Shown: positions 42,187-51,117 of the stretch, in pieces
Layout: each line of letters starts with the position of its first letter
Position numbering within the stretch: the stretch's first letter is position 1
Assembly: GCA_036008685.1 (NCBI GenBank)
Contig: DASYNF010000055.1
Coordinates: 1 to 64,000 of the forward strand
From: Actinomadura_C sp036008685
Lineage (GTDB): Bacteria; Actinomycetota; Actinomycetes; Streptosporangiales; Streptosporangiaceae
Length of the DNA: 64,000 nucleotides
Direction of reading: 5' to 3'
The notes under the pieces: generated by a model
What the model was told of the DNA's origin: nothing
Databases searched by the model: none
Seen by the model: only the letters and a program-made list of their open reading frames with translations
Translations under genes and position numbers: made by a program

Positions 42187-42987
42187 TCAGGAGACGGCCC
42201 CACCGGGGCGTCGGCCCGGCCGGCCGCGGACGACCTCGCCGGGGAGGGCGGCCGGGGCGGCGTCGAGGACGGGGCGGAGGGGGCGGACCTCGGCGCTCAG
42301 CGCGTCGGCGACGAGCAGCGCACGGTCCGGCACGGTGACCCAGTCCTCGCCGTCGTCATGGGGTTCGCTCGCGACCAGCACGCCCTCGCCGGTCTCCCGG
42401 TAGCAGAGGGTCTCCGCCCATGTCGTGGCCACCACCTGAGTCCCGTCGGTCGCCAGCATGTTCAGACAGGCGTTCGGGTCCAGGTCCACGATGCTGTAGA
42501 GCAGTCCCTCGATGGCGTCAGGCAGCACCTGGCCCGACTCCAGGCGTTGCCATAGAAGAGCAGCCAGGAACGCCGCGTCGCAGGCGAACTCCTGCTCGCG
42601 GCCGGGCGTGAGCAGGGAGCGGGTCTTCTCGACGTGGAGGTGGCCGTTGAGGCTCAGCAGATGTCGCCCGTCGGTGAAAGGCGCGTTGGCGGCCTCCTCG
42701 ATGGGCATTCCGGGGCTGGCCGCCCGTACGGCACCGAGCACGCAGGACGAGGAGATCTCGCGCGCGAGCGCGGGGAACTCGACGTCATCCCAGATCGGCG
42801 CCGCCGTGCGGAAGACCGAGGCCGAGCCGTCCGCCGGATACCAGCCGGCGCCGAAGCCGTCCTTGTTCACCAGGCCGATCTGCTGCCAGCGCGGCACTCT
42901 GGCCTGGTGGGGGAGGCCATAGCTCGGCTCGAAGAAGAGCTCGTGCAGGGTCTTGGGCGTTCCGACCCAGGTGAAATGACGGCACAT
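42187..42987 (-). CDS. EgtC-like class II glutamine amidotransferase
   Basis: This 266-residue Ntn-type amidotransferase has the nucleophile Cys at position 2 (MCRHFTWVG), which would be exposed after Met removal. NKDGFGAGWYP and FLSLNGHL-type segments are present (LLSLNGHLHVEK). Relatives include EgtC (ergothioneine, gamma-glutamyl hydrolysis) and YafJ. The ergothioneine genes egtA, egtB and egtD are not adjacent; instead the gene sits downstream of an AsnO-like ligase and a GCS2/ATP-grasp fusion on the same strand. A gamma-glutamyl or peptide-amide hydrolysis role in that pathway is plausible. Confidence 0.8.
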   Translation of the reverse strand: MCRHFTWVGTPKTLHELFFEPSYGLPHQARVPRWQQIGLVNKDGFGAGWYPADGSASVFRTAAPIWDDVEFPALAREISSSCVLGAVRAASPGMPIEEAANAPFTDGRHLLSLNGHLHVEKTRSLLTPGREQEFACDAAFLAALLWQRLESGQVLPDAIEGLLYSIVDLDPNACLNMLATDGTQVVATTWAETLCYRETGEGVLVASEPHDDGEDWVTVPDRALLVADALSAEVRPLRPVLDAAPAALPGEVVRGRPGRRPGGAVS

Positions 42988-43060
42988 CTACGTGAGGTCT
43001 CCCATCGTTGCGGGGGTGACGTACGGGGTGACGCGGTGGTCGTTTCCGGATTTCGCCTTC

Positions 43061-44833
43061 TCACACCCCGTGGCTCTGCAGCCACAACTCCAGCAACGCG
43101 ACCTGCCAGAGCTGGCTGGCACCGAGCGTCGTACGATGCTCGCCGGGCGCGGCGAGCAGCCGCTCCACGTACTCCGGCCGGAACAGCGCGCGCGACTTCG
43201 CCGCCGGCGCGCCGAGCGCTTCGCGGACCATCTCCAGGTACGGCCCGGACAGGTGCCGGATCGCCGGCACCGGGAAATAACCCTTGGTCCGGTCGATGAC
43301 CTCATCCGGTACGAGTCCGCGCGCGGCCCGCTTGAGCACTCCCTTGCCGCCCTCGGCCAGCTTCAGCTCCGGCGGGCAGGCGGCTGCCAGCTCGACCAGG
43401 TCATGGTCCAGGAACGGAGTCCGTGCCTCCAGCCCCCACCCCATCGTCATGTTGTCGACGCGTTTGACCGGGTCGTCCACCAGCATCACCGTGGTGTCGA
43501 GCCGCAGCGCGGCGTCCACCGCCGTCTCCGCCCCCGGCACGTCGAAGTGCCGTCGGACGAAGGCCAGGCCGGCATCCTCATCGAGGAGGTAGGCCGGGTC
43601 CAGGATCCCGGCCAGCGCGTCATGCCGGCGGTCGAAGAACACCTCCGCATATGACTCCGCCGCCTCCTCGCGCGGCACCTCGGCCAGCGGCGGATACCAG
43701 TCGTACCCGGCGAAGACCTCGTCGGCGCCCTGCCCGGACTGCACGACCTTGACATGCCGCGACACCTCCTGCGACAGCAGGTAGAAGGCCACCGCGTCAT
43801 GGCTGACCATCGGCTCGCTCATCGCGCCGATCGCGCCGGCGAGGGCGGGCAGCAGCCGGGAGTCGTCGATCCGGATCTTGTGGTGGTCGGTGCCGAAGTG
43901 CGCGGCGACCAGGTCGGAGTAGGCGAACTCGTCGCCCGACTCGCCCCCCGCCGCGTCGAAGCCGATGCTGAAGGTCGTCAGGTCGCGCTGGCCGGCCTCG
44001 GCGAGCAGCGCGACGATGAAGCTGGAGTCCAGGCCCCCGGACAGCAGCACCCCGACCGGCACGTCGGCGACCATGCGCCGGTCCACGGAGGTGCGCAGTC
44101 CTTCCAGGACCGCCGCGCTCCATTCGGCCGGACCCATGGCCATCGCATGAGTGAAATCGGGCGACCAGTAGCGATGGTCTTCGGTGGTGCCGTCCGGCCG
44201 GATCGTACGTACGGTCGCGGGCGGGAGCTTCTCGATGCCCGCGAGGATCGTCCGGGGCGGCGGCACCACCGAGTGAAAGGTCATGTAGTGGTGCAGCGCC
44301 ACCAGGTCGAGTTCGGTGTCGACTCCGCCGCCCGCCAGCAGCGCGGGCAGCGTCGAGGCGAAGCGCAGCCGGGCGGCGTCGCGGGTGACGTACAGCGGTT
44401 TGATGCCCAGCCGGTCGCGGCCCAGCACCAGTGTCCCGGAGTCGCGCAGGGCGATGACGAAGGCGAACATGCCCTTGAAGTGGTCGACGCAGTCGCGTCC
44501 CCACCGGTGGTAGGCCTTCAGCAGCACCTCGGTGTCGGAGGTGGAGAAGAACCGGTACCCCTCGCCGCGCAGCGTCTCGCGCAGCTCCTTGTAGTTGTAG
44601 AGACAGCCGTTGAAGACCCCGGTCAGGCCGAGTTCGCTGTCCACCATGGGTTGTGCGGCCTTGTCCGACAGATCGATGATCTTCAGGCGGCGGTGGCCGA
44701 GCGCGACCGGCCCGTGCGACCACACGCCTGAGCCGTCCGGCCCGCGCGGCTCCATCGCGGCGGTCATCCGGGCGACGGCGGTGACGTCGGCGAGCCCGCC
44801 GTCGAGCCGCAGCTCACCGGTCAGCCCGCACAT
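43061..44833 (-). CDS. Asparagine synthase-family amidotransferase, N-acetylglutaminylglutamine amidotransferase-like
   Basis: This 590-residue protein has an N-terminal GATase2 domain with Cys2 (MCGLTGELRL) and a C-terminal Asn_synthase PP-loop domain (VGVLLSGGLDSSFIVALLAE, near 260). It resembles the AsnO-type enzyme that amidates N-acetylglutaminylglutamine in osmoadaptation (SIGFDAAGGESGDEFAYSDLV, VVQSGQGADEVFAGYDWYPP, GWGLEARTPFLDHDLVELA). The usual partner, an acetyltransferase/ATP-grasp fusion, is absent; a GCS2/ATP-grasp protein lies upstream instead. The ATG at 44833 has GGAG upstream. It probably amidates a small peptide or carboxylate using glutamine. Confidence 0.85.
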   Translation of the reverse strand: MCGLTGELRLDGGLADVTAVARMTAAMEPRGPDGSGVWSHGPVALGHRRLKIIDLSDKAAQPMVDSELGLTGVFNGCLYNYKELRETLRGEGYRFFSTSDTEVLLKAYHRWGRDCVDHFKGMFAFVIALRDSGTLVLGRDRLGIKPLYVTRDAARLRFASTLPALLAGGGVDTELDLVALHHYMTFHSVVPPPRTILAGIEKLPPATVRTIRPDGTTEDHRYWSPDFTHAMAMGPAEWSAAVLEGLRTSVDRRMVADVPVGVLLSGGLDSSFIVALLAEAGQRDLTTFSIGFDAAGGESGDEFAYSDLVAAHFGTDHHKIRIDDSRLLPALAGAIGAMSEPMVSHDAVAFYLLSQEVSRHVKVVQSGQGADEVFAGYDWYPPLAEVPREEAAESYAEVFFDRRHDALAGILDPAYLLDEDAGLAFVRRHFDVPGAETAVDAALRLDTTVMLVDDPVKRVDNMTMGWGLEARTPFLDHDLVELAAACPPELKLAEGGKGVLKRAARGLVPDEVIDRTKGYFPVPAIRHLSGPYLEMVREALGAPAAKSRALFRPEYVERLLAAPGEHRTTLGASQLWQVALLELWLQSHGV

Positions 44834-44880
44834 GGGCGGCTCCAGGAGGTCATTGAGAGTCCTTTCTGTGAAACCTCGGG

Positions 44881-47418
44881 TCAATGCATCAGCCAGGTGT
44901 CCTTGGACCCACCTCCCTGAGAGGAGTTGACGATCTTGCTCCCACCCGGGGCCACCCGGGTGAGCGCGACCGGCACGACGGCGGGCTCGGCGCCGCCGTG
45001 GCTCAGGACGACGAACGCGCGCAGGTCGACGGCGCGCGGTTCGAGGCGGCCGTCGGTGAGGGTCGGATGGGTCGACAGCCGTACGGTCTCCTGCGCGATC
45101 CAGCGGGCGGGTTCGGCGAGAATCCGTTCGCGGGCCTCTTCCAGCTCGGCGGCGGAGGCATCCGGGCCGATGACGACGCCGTTGCCGCCGTACCCGTCCA
45201 CCGGCTTGACGACCAGCTCGTCCAGCCGGTCGAGGACCTCCGAGCGCTGCTCGGAGTCGCGGCACAGATACGTGGGCACGTTGTCCAGCAGTGGGGGCTC
45301 ACCCAGGTAGTACTCGATGAGCCGTGGGACGTACGCGTAGAGCGCCTTGTCGTCGCCGACCCCGTTGCCGGGGGCGTTCGCCAGCGTCAGCGTGCCCTGC
45401 TCCATCGCGGCGAGCAGGCCCGGGCCCAGCGGCCGCCCATCGGCGCCGACGGCATCGAAGAGCACGTCCTCGTCGATCCGCCGGTAGAGCACCTCCACAG
45501 GGGTCCGCCCGGCGTCGTCGATCCGTACACCGTCGGCGGTGACGAGAAGCCGGTCAGGGGTGACGAGCGGGATGTTCATCTCGCGGGCCAGCAGCCGGTG
45601 CTCGTAGAACGCGGAGTCCTCCTCGCCCAGGGTGACCAGCGCCAGCGCGGGGGATGCGCTGGTGAGCGCGGTGCGTAACACGCTCATGGCCCGCGCCGGG
45701 GCGGGCATATGCGAGGCGCGGACCAGCTCGGGCAGCACCCGGGCGGCCAGCCAGCGGTTGGCGAGGGCATAACCGATGCCCGAGGGCACCCGGAGGTTGT
45801 CCTCGAGTACGGCCCAGCGACCTGCCCCGTCCTGTACGAGATCGATGCCCGCCACCGCGCACCGCACCGCCGACCGGGGTATGAGCCGCCCGTCCGGCCG
45901 CAGCCCCGGCGACTCGTCGATCGTCCAGGCCGGCAGCACTCCGTCGCGGACCACCTCGCGCTCGCCGTACGCGTCGTGCAGGAAGGCCTCCAGGGCGCGC
46001 ACCCGCTGCGACAGGCCCGCCTGCAACGATGCCCAGTCCTCGGCGGTGACCACCCGCGGGATGATGTCGAACGGGAAGAGCCGGTCCTCCTCCTCGCCCT
46101 CGACATGGAAGGTCATGCCGAGCCGCCGCTGGACCTCGTCACGCTGCCGCTCCCGCTCGTGCAGCCCGTCGACGCCGATGCGGCCGAGCGCGGTCATGAT
46201 GAGCCCGTACGGTCCGCGAGCGCTCCCGTCGACGAGCACGGCCTCGTCGGTCTCACTGCGGTAGCCCGCGAGCATCGTGGTCATCGCCTCGCGCGCGGGT
46301 CGCGGGCCGGGCGGCCCCTGGGTGTGGGCCCGGGTCTCCGCGAGCAGCAGCTCGACCACGTCCCCCGGGCCGCCCCCGGCGAACGCCGCTCGTTGCCGGG
46401 CCGCGGAGCCGCCCCTGGCCAGCGCCGCCTCGGTCAGCTCGGCGACGAGCTCCCAGTCGCCGGTCCGCTCCAGCGTCGGCCGCAACTCCGCGAGCAGCCG
46501 GCGGATGAGGGCGGGGGCGGGCAGCGGCGTTCCACCGACGGGATCGACCAGCTCGCCCCCCAGCCCGGACCTGGCCGCACGCCACGTCGCCGCCCGTACG
46601 AGCTCGGTCCGTACCGGACGGGCCGGCGCGCCGGAGACGATGGCGTCCAGTTCCCGGATCACCAGGGCGCGGAAGAGCCCGGCGAGCAGCACGACGTCCT
46701 CCACTCGCGGGCAGGCGTCGCAGACGCGCAGTTCCACCGTGGGCAGATGCGACGACGGCCGCACGTCGAAATAGATCATCCCCTGGTCACTGATCACGCC
46801 GGACTTGACGAGGTCGTCGAGCAGCCGGTCGTACTCCCGCGCCGACTCGAACGGCCCCACCGGGCCGGTGGTCGGCCAGCGGCTCCACAGCAGCGTTCGA
46901 TAGCTGGCATAGCCGGTGTCGGAGCCGAGCCAGTACGGCGAGCTCGCGGAGATCGCCAGCAGCGCGGGCAGCCACGGCCCGACCCGGTGCGCCACCGCCA
47001 CCGCCAGGTCCCGGTCGCCGACCTCCACGTGCACCTGGGCTCCGCAGATGAGCTGCTCGCGGGCGAGCTCCTGGTATTCCTCGAGCATGTTCTCGTACCG
47101 CGGATCGGGGGTGACCTTGAGCGCGTCGAGGTCCGCCACCGGCACCGTCCCGGCGGCCACGATGCCCAGCCCGAGCGGCTCCGCGGCCGCGACGACCCCC
47201 CGCCGCAGCGCCGCGAGGTCCTCGGCCAGGTCGGTCAGCCGGACGAAGGGCCGGCTGTTGGTCTCCACCACCGACCGCTGGAGCTCGGCCCCGAACCGGT
47301 TCGCGGGCAGCTGCTCCAGCAGGCTGTCCGCCCGGGGGAGCAGGCGACGCGTCTCCAGATCGACGGTGTGGAACTCCTCCTCGACTCCGACGGCCATGAG
47401 TTCCGGACGGTCGGGCAT
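44881..47418 (-). CDS. GCS2 glutamate-cysteine-ligase domain fused to circularly permuted ATP-grasp ligase
   Basis: This 845-residue fusion has an N-terminal GCS2/YbdK carboxylate-amine ligase at about 5-360 (MAVGVEEEFHTVDLETRRLL, CGAQVHVEVGDRDLAVAVAH, VELRVCDACPRVEDVV). Its C-terminal circularly permuted type-2 ATP-grasp domain runs from about 400 to 845 (GIDLVQDGAGRWAVLEDNLR with PSGIGYALANR, VEVLYRRIDEDV, VVKPVDGYGGNGVVIGPDAS). Both halves make amide or peptide bonds from carboxylates with ATP. A short gap of 47 bp separates it from the AsnO-like gene. The start could also be the second Met at 47397. Confidence 0.85.
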   Translation of the reverse strand: MPDRPELMAVGVEEEFHTVDLETRRLLPRADSLLEQLPANRFGAELQRSVVETNSRPFVRLTDLAEDLAALRRGVVAAAEPLGLGIVAAGTVPVADLDALKVTPDPRYENMLEEYQELAREQLICGAQVHVEVGDRDLAVAVAHRVGPWLPALLAISASSPYWLGSDTGYASYRTLLWSRWPTTGPVGPFESAREYDRLLDDLVKSGVISDQGMIYFDVRPSSHLPTVELRVCDACPRVEDVVLLAGLFRALVIRELDAIVSGAPARPVRTELVRAATWRAARSGLGGELVDPVGGTPLPAPALIRRLLAELRPTLERTGDWELVAELTEAALARGGSAARQRAAFAGGGPGDVVELLLAETRAHTQGPPGPRPAREAMTTMLAGYRSETDEAVLVDGSARGPYGLIMTALGRIGVDGLHERERQRDEVQRRLGMTFHVEGEEEDRLFPFDIIPRVVTAEDWASLQAGLSQRVRALEAFLHDAYGEREVVRDGVLPAWTIDESPGLRPDGRLIPRSAVRCAVAGIDLVQDGAGRWAVLEDNLRVPSGIGYALANRWLAARVLPELVRASHMPAPARAMSVLRTALTSASPALALVTLGEEDSAFYEHRLLAREMNIPLVTPDRLLVTADGVRIDDAGRTPVEVLYRRIDEDVLFDAVGADGRPLGPGLLAAMEQGTLTLANAPGNGVGDDKALYAYVPRLIEYYLGEPPLLDNVPTYLCRDSEQRSEVLDRLDELVVKPVDGYGGNGVVIGPDASAAELEEARERILAEPARWIAQETVRLSTHPTLTDGRLEPRAVDLRAFVVLSHGGAEPAVVPVALTRVAPGGSKIVNSSQGGGSKDTWLMH

Positions 47419-47604
47419 CGCGTGAGAGTGGGCTCGCGGTGTTCCGTTCAGCGTGCCGCCCCCTATCTAGACCCAGCCATGACGGCCGGGGAGATGCCCT
47501 CAAATCGCGGCGTTATTCCTGGTGTCGGATCGGTCACAGCCGACGTCGCCACAGGGCCGTAGCGGCGAGCGCGGTTCGGCCGGACTGCCGGCGCCGTGAG
47601 CCGA

Positions 47605-48018
47605 TCATCGGTCACGGCGGCGCCGGCAGGCCGAGCTCAGCGCGGCGAGGGCGGCGCCCACCAAACCGATCAGGGCCTGGATAGCGATCAGGTTGCCGCC
47701 GTAGTCCAGCGGCAGCTGTGAGGGATTGTCCGGCCGGCGGCCGAGCCCGAGGACCAGCGGAAGCGCCACGGCCGTCACGGAGCCGGACAGGATGAGGGTG
47801 ACCTGTATCGGACGGCGGTACGCCGGCGGCGTCCGCCCGACCAGGATCGCCGCGCCGAAAACGAGCGGAGTCAGCAACAGGTCGTGCGCGAGCGCCACCC
47901 CGGCGAACCAGATCAGCCAGCCGATCGGGCGGGTGTCGGCGGCGTTCGTGACCAGGCCGACGACTCCGAAGCCGGTCAGTGCCGCTCCGGCGCCGTAGGC
48001 GGCATGTCGCCACTTCAC
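47605..48018 (-). CDS. Four-TM membrane protein
   Basis: This 137-residue protein consists of four predicted helices (HAAYGAGAALTGFGVVGLVT, IGWLIWFAGVALAHDLLLTP, IQVTLILSGSVTAVALPLVL, NLIAIQALIGLVGAALAAL). Its GTG start lies one base after the TGA of the Mo-oxidoreductase gene, so the two are translated together. No family is recognised. It is the last gene of the GT2 operon and might be a subunit or chaperone of the Mo-enzyme, but that is a guess. Confidence 0.75.
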   Translation of the reverse strand: MKWRHAAYGAGAALTGFGVVGLVTNAADTRPIGWLIWFAGVALAHDLLLTPLVFGAAILVGRTPPAYRRPIQVTLILSGSVTAVALPLVLGLGRRPDNPSQLPLDYGGNLIAIQALIGLVGAALAALSSACRRRRDR

Positions 48019-48019
48019 T

Positions 48020-49219
48020 TCAGGTCACCACCAGCTTGGCGACCCACTTGGTCTGCAAGACACCGGGCCGGTCCGGCGCGATGAGCCTGCAGGGATACCC
48101 GTGGTCCAGCGCGAGCGGCTCGCCGTTCAGTTCGAGAGCGAGGAGCGTGAGCTCGTCGTGCCAGTGCGGCGGATCCACCTGCGCCGCCCGATAGCGGCTC
48201 CGCCGCTCCAGCGACTCGACCCGTATCCGCGCGTCCGGGGCGGCTCCGGCCGAGTGGAGGACGTCGCGCAGCCGCACCCCGGCCCAGGCGGCCTCGGCGC
48301 TCCAGCCCTCGACGCAGGTGATCGGCAGCCGTACGGCATGCCGGGGCATGGCGCGCAGATCGGTGAGGGAGAGTGAGAGCTCGCGTGCGACGGCCCCGGT
48401 CACGGTGAGGCGCCAGTCCGGTTGCCGGGTGATGCCCGCGGCCAGCGCGGTCTTGTTCACCGGCAACCGCTGCGGCCCCACCCCGGGCCGGCGGGGAGCC
48501 AGCACCGCGAGCCGGCCGAGCGGTGTGAACGTTTCCCCGGCCGTGGTGATCGCGATCAGGCCGCACGCGCCCGCGACGGTGGCGAAGAAACCACGGCGTG
48601 ACAGGCCGGGCGGGCGGACGGTCGGGTGAGCCGATGGTCCAGCGCCTCGCAGGCCGCGTACCTTCGCCCACTCGTTGGCGACGTGAACGATGAGCGCACC
48701 GAAGACGATATAAGCCGTCCAGTAGTGCGCGGTGGGGAAGAAGAACGGGAACGGATACCAATAGGCGATGTTGAACAGCCCGGTGACCAGCTGGAACAGT
48801 GCGCCGGCGACGAGCGGGAACACCATCGCCCGCTTTGCCGCGTGCTCCAGGGAACGGACCGGCGGCCATTGCCACAACTTCGGATAGACCGTCCACAACT
48901 TGGCGAACAGGAGCGGGATCGTGGCGAGACCACCTATCACGTGTGCGCCCTGCGTGAGGCGATACAGGCCGGCCGGCCGGGACGGCCAGACCATCCAGTC
49001 CGGCGGGTGCTGCATGAAATGGCTGATCAGGCCGGTGACGAACGCGACCGTGAAGCTGATTCCGAGCCAGACGCCGAGCCATCCGGCGACCCGCTCGTCG
49101 TGCAGCCGGCTGGTGAAGCGGCCCTCGGCGTCGCGGGCGTGCGCGCTGAGGCCGCGGGCTCGTGCCGTCAAGCCCCGGGCACGGGCGGTCAGCCGGCCAC
49201 GGTGAGTTCGGCGAACCAT
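48020..49219 (-). CDS. Membrane molybdopterin-dependent oxidoreductase (cytochrome b plus sulfite-oxidase fold)
   Basis: This 399-residue fusion has an N-terminal membrane half with ~4-5 TMs and histidines suited to haem b (WLGVWLGISFTVAFVTGLIS, GAHVIGGLATIPLLFAKLW, YWTAYIVFGALIVHVANEW). A twin-Arg-like RRGFFATVAGA follows near 215. The oxidoreductase_molyb domain is at about 270-395, with the Mo-coordinating Cys in ITCVEGWSAEAAWAGVRLRD and a C-terminal DHGYPCRLIAPDRPG. The catalytic half probably lies outside the membrane. The architecture recalls MsrPQ but in one chain. It overlaps the methyltransferase gene by 31 bp. The substrate is unknown. Confidence 0.82.
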   Translation of the reverse strand: MVRRTHRGRLTARARGLTARARGLSAHARDAEGRFTSRLHDERVAGWLGVWLGISFTVAFVTGLISHFMQHPPDWMVWPSRPAGLYRLTQGAHVIGGLATIPLLFAKLWTVYPKLWQWPPVRSLEHAAKRAMVFPLVAGALFQLVTGLFNIAYWYPFPFFFPTAHYWTAYIVFGALIVHVANEWAKVRGLRGAGPSAHPTVRPPGLSRRGFFATVAGACGLIAITTAGETFTPLGRLAVLAPRRPGVGPQRLPVNKTALAAGITRQPDWRLTVTGAVARELSLSLTDLRAMPRHAVRLPITCVEGWSAEAAWAGVRLRDVLHSAGAAPDARIRVESLERRSRYRAAQVDPPHWHDELTLLALELNGEPLALDHGYPCRLIAPDRPGVLQTKWVAKLVVT

Positions 49220-49803
49220 CGCGTGCCCTCCGTCCAGACACCGGCCACGGCAAGGCCGGCCGCCCCCGCGCAGCCGCCGATCGCATCGGCACCGACATGT
49301 GACCAGCGGAACCAGTCACCCGCCTGCCGGGCGTCCCGCAGCCGTATCCACTCGGTACGTGTGGTCTCGCCCAGCTCGACGATCCCGTGGCCACCTCGGC
49401 GGAGCAGGGCCGCGACACGTCGCAGCAGCGCCGGGGGATCGCCGCCGATGCCGATGTTGCCGTCGGCGAGGAGCACGGTCTCCCAGCGCCCGGCGCCCGG
49501 GACCCGGTCGAAGACGTCACGGAGCAGCGCGAGCGCTCCTGCCGCGCGGGTCATCTCCACCGCGTAGGGCGTCACGTCGATGCCCAGAACGGGCAGGCCG
49601 CGTTCGGCCAGCGCGACGGTGAGCCGTCCCGGCCCCGAACCGACGTCGAGCGTCGGCCCACAGCATCGGTCCAGCAGCGCCTCGTCCCCGGGGCGCCCGT
49701 CCCGCCACTGATCCACGGGTAGCCGTTCTCTGCGGCCGTCGGCGTGCTCGATCTCGACCGGCCCGAAGCCGGCGAGCGACCCCTCGTACAGTCCGCCGAT
49801 CAC
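49189..49803 (-). CDS. SAM-dependent methyltransferase
   Basis: This 204-residue class I methyltransferase has motif I LDVGSGPGRLTVALAERG at about 52-69, an acidic residue in GIDVTPYAVEM and VLLADGNIGIGGDPPALLRR in the position of motifs II-III. The GTG overlaps the DUF2064 stop (GTGA). It lies in an operon with a GT2 and a DUF2064 protein, so it may methylate a sugar or lipid intermediate. No SAM-accessory domain is present. The substrate is unknown. Confidence 0.8.
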   Translation of the reverse strand: MIGGLYEGSLAGFGPVEIEHADGRRERLPVDQWRDGRPGDEALLDRCCGPTLDVGSGPGRLTVALAERGLPVLGIDVTPYAVEMTRAAGALALLRDVFDRVPGAGRWETVLLADGNIGIGGDPPALLRRVAALLRRGGHGIVELGETTRTEWIRLRDARQAGDWFRWSHVGADAIGGCAGAAGLAVAGVWTEGTRWFAELTVAG

Positions 49804-50402
49804 GGCGCCCGCACCGTGGCCGCGAACCGGGTGCCGGGCGCCTGCGCGGCCACGCGGACGGCATCGGCGGCGGTGTCCACGTCGATGAGCGTTTCGACGG
49901 TGGCGACACGGAGCCCGCGCAGCCGCGCGAGCTGCCGGGCTCCGGTGTCGGGACGTGACATCGGGACGCCGAGCAGCAGACGGGGGTCGGGATCGCGCAG
50001 GCCGAGCAGCCAGAAGCCGCCGTCGGCGGCCGGCCCGAACACCGCGTCGCTGTCGTCCAGGCTTCGGGCCGCCCGCGTGAGCGTTCTCCGGGTGACCTGC
50101 GGAGTGTCCATTCCGATCAGCACGGACGGTCCGCCGGCGTCGGCGAAGGCGTACGCGAGCCTCTCGTCGAGCCCGTCACCGCGCTGCGGGATCACCTCAA
50201 AGCCCCTGGGCAGCCATGGGCCGGGTTTCCCGGCGAGGGCGAGCACACGGCGCTTCGCCGGTGTGCCCGCGACGGTGGAGAGCGTGTCGGCCAGCGCGGA
50301 TTCCGCGAGCGCCGCGGCCTGGGCCGGCGTGTACGGCGGGGTGAGCCGGGTCTTGACCCGGCCGGGCAGCGGTTCCTTGGCGATGACCAGCAGCGTCGTC
50401 AT
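49800..50402 (-). CDS. DUF2064 (TIGR04282-type) GT-A-like protein
   Basis: This 200-residue protein has the DUF2064 pattern: LLVIAKEPLPGRVKTRLTPP at the N-terminus, QRGDGLDERLAYAF, the IGMDTPQVT turn and FGPAADGGFWLLGL. Members resemble nucleotidyltransferases/glycosyltransferases and often sit next to a GT2 gene, as here. Translation is coupled to both neighbours by 4-base overlaps. The reaction is unknown. Confidence 0.85.
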   Translation of the reverse strand: MTTLLVIAKEPLPGRVKTRLTPPYTPAQAAALAESALADTLSTVAGTPAKRRVLALAGKPGPWLPRGFEVIPQRGDGLDERLAYAFADAGGPSVLIGMDTPQVTRRTLTRAARSLDDSDAVFGPAADGGFWLLGLRDPDPRLLLGVPMSRPDTGARQLARLRGLRVATVETLIDVDTAADAVRVAAQAPGTRFAATVRAP

Positions 50403-51025
50403 GTCGTCCCCAGCACGCGGCGCATGTCGCGCACGGCCTGGAGCGTGCCGCGGACCGTGCCGGTGACCTTGGACCTGCCGGCCCGTGGGTGATAGGGCAC
50501 ATCGATCTCGGCGATTCGCCATCCGCCCCGGCCCGCGAGCAGGACCATCTCCAGCGGATAACCGGACCGCCGATCGGTGAGGCCGAGCCCGAGCAGGCGT
50601 TCTCGCGAGGCGGCCCGCATCGGGCCCAGGTCGCGCAGGCCCACGCGGCGGGCGACGATGGCGTTGCCGATGCGCGCGTGCGGCGGCCATGCGCGCCATG
50701 TCATGGGACGGCGGCGGCCGAGCGCCAGATCGGCGCGGTCCAGGAGGTTCACGACCCGGGGCAGGTCCGCCGGGTCGAGCGAGGCGTCCGCGTCCACGAA
50801 GCAGACGATGTCGCTCGTGGCGGCGAGCAGGCCGGCGTGGCAGGCCGCGCCGAACCCGCGCCGGGGCTCATGGACGACGTGGGCGCCGTGCGCGGCCGCG
50901 ATCTCCGCCGAGCCGTCGGTGGAGCCGTTGTCGGCCACGATCGCGCGGTAGCCGTCCGGCATCCGCGTCAGCACCCACGGCAGCGCGGCGGCCTCGTCGA
51001 GACAGGGCAGTACGACATCGATCAC
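50399..51025 (-). CDS. GT2-family (polyprenyl-phosphate glycosyltransferase-like) enzyme
   Basis: This soluble 208-residue GT-A domain has IDVVLPCLDEAAALPWVL, IVADNGSTDGSAEIAA and the DXD motif in FVDADASLDPADL. The C-terminal GWRIAEIDVPYHPRAGRSKV is typical of dolichyl-phosphate-mannose-synthase-like enzymes, but there is no TM anchor. The GTG at 51025 begins the operon of GT2, DUF2064, methyltransferase, Mo-oxidoreductase and 4-TM genes. A direct-repeat box lies 35 bp upstream. It may load a sugar onto a prenyl phosphate used by the GT-C protein across the gap. Confidence 0.85.
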   Translation of the reverse strand: MIDVVLPCLDEAAALPWVLTRMPDGYRAIVADNGSTDGSAEIAAAHGAHVVHEPRRGFGAACHAGLLAATSDIVCFVDADASLDPADLPRVVNLLDRADLALGRRRPMTWRAWPPHARIGNAIVARRVGLRDLGPMRAASRERLLGLGLTDRRSGYPLEMVLLAGRGGWRIAEIDVPYHPRAGRSKVTGTVRGTLQAVRDMRRVLGTT

Positions 51026-51059
51026 GATCGGGACGCTACGCCGGGAGCGGTGTGATCAA

Positions 51060-51080
51060 CCCTTACGGAGTGATGACGTA
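51060..51080. promoter_or_regulatory. OmpR-type direct-repeat box 1
   Basis: CCCTTACGGAGTGATGACG contains TTACG and TGACG repeated at 11-bp spacing, in the 92-bp gap between the divergent GT2 and GT-C operons. The same arrangement recurs before the epimerase gene. Confidence 0.5.
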
Positions 51081-51105
51081 GCCGGAAGATCCGCCTGGCC
51101 GGTCC

Positions 51106-51111
51106 TACTGT
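51106..51111 (+). promoter_or_regulatory. Candidate -10 for GT-C/two-component operon, possibly leaderless
   Basis: TACTGT lies seven bases before the GTG at 51118, and there is no Shine-Dalgarno. That spacing fits transcription starting at or next to the start codon. Confidence 0.4.
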
Positions 51112-51117
51112 GAAGGC

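Noticed and set aside
45709..47562. 617-residue plus-strand frame opposite the GCS2/ATP-grasp gene
   Set aside because: Composition is His/Arg/Gly-rich and it mirrors the coding strand, which carries all catalytic motifs.
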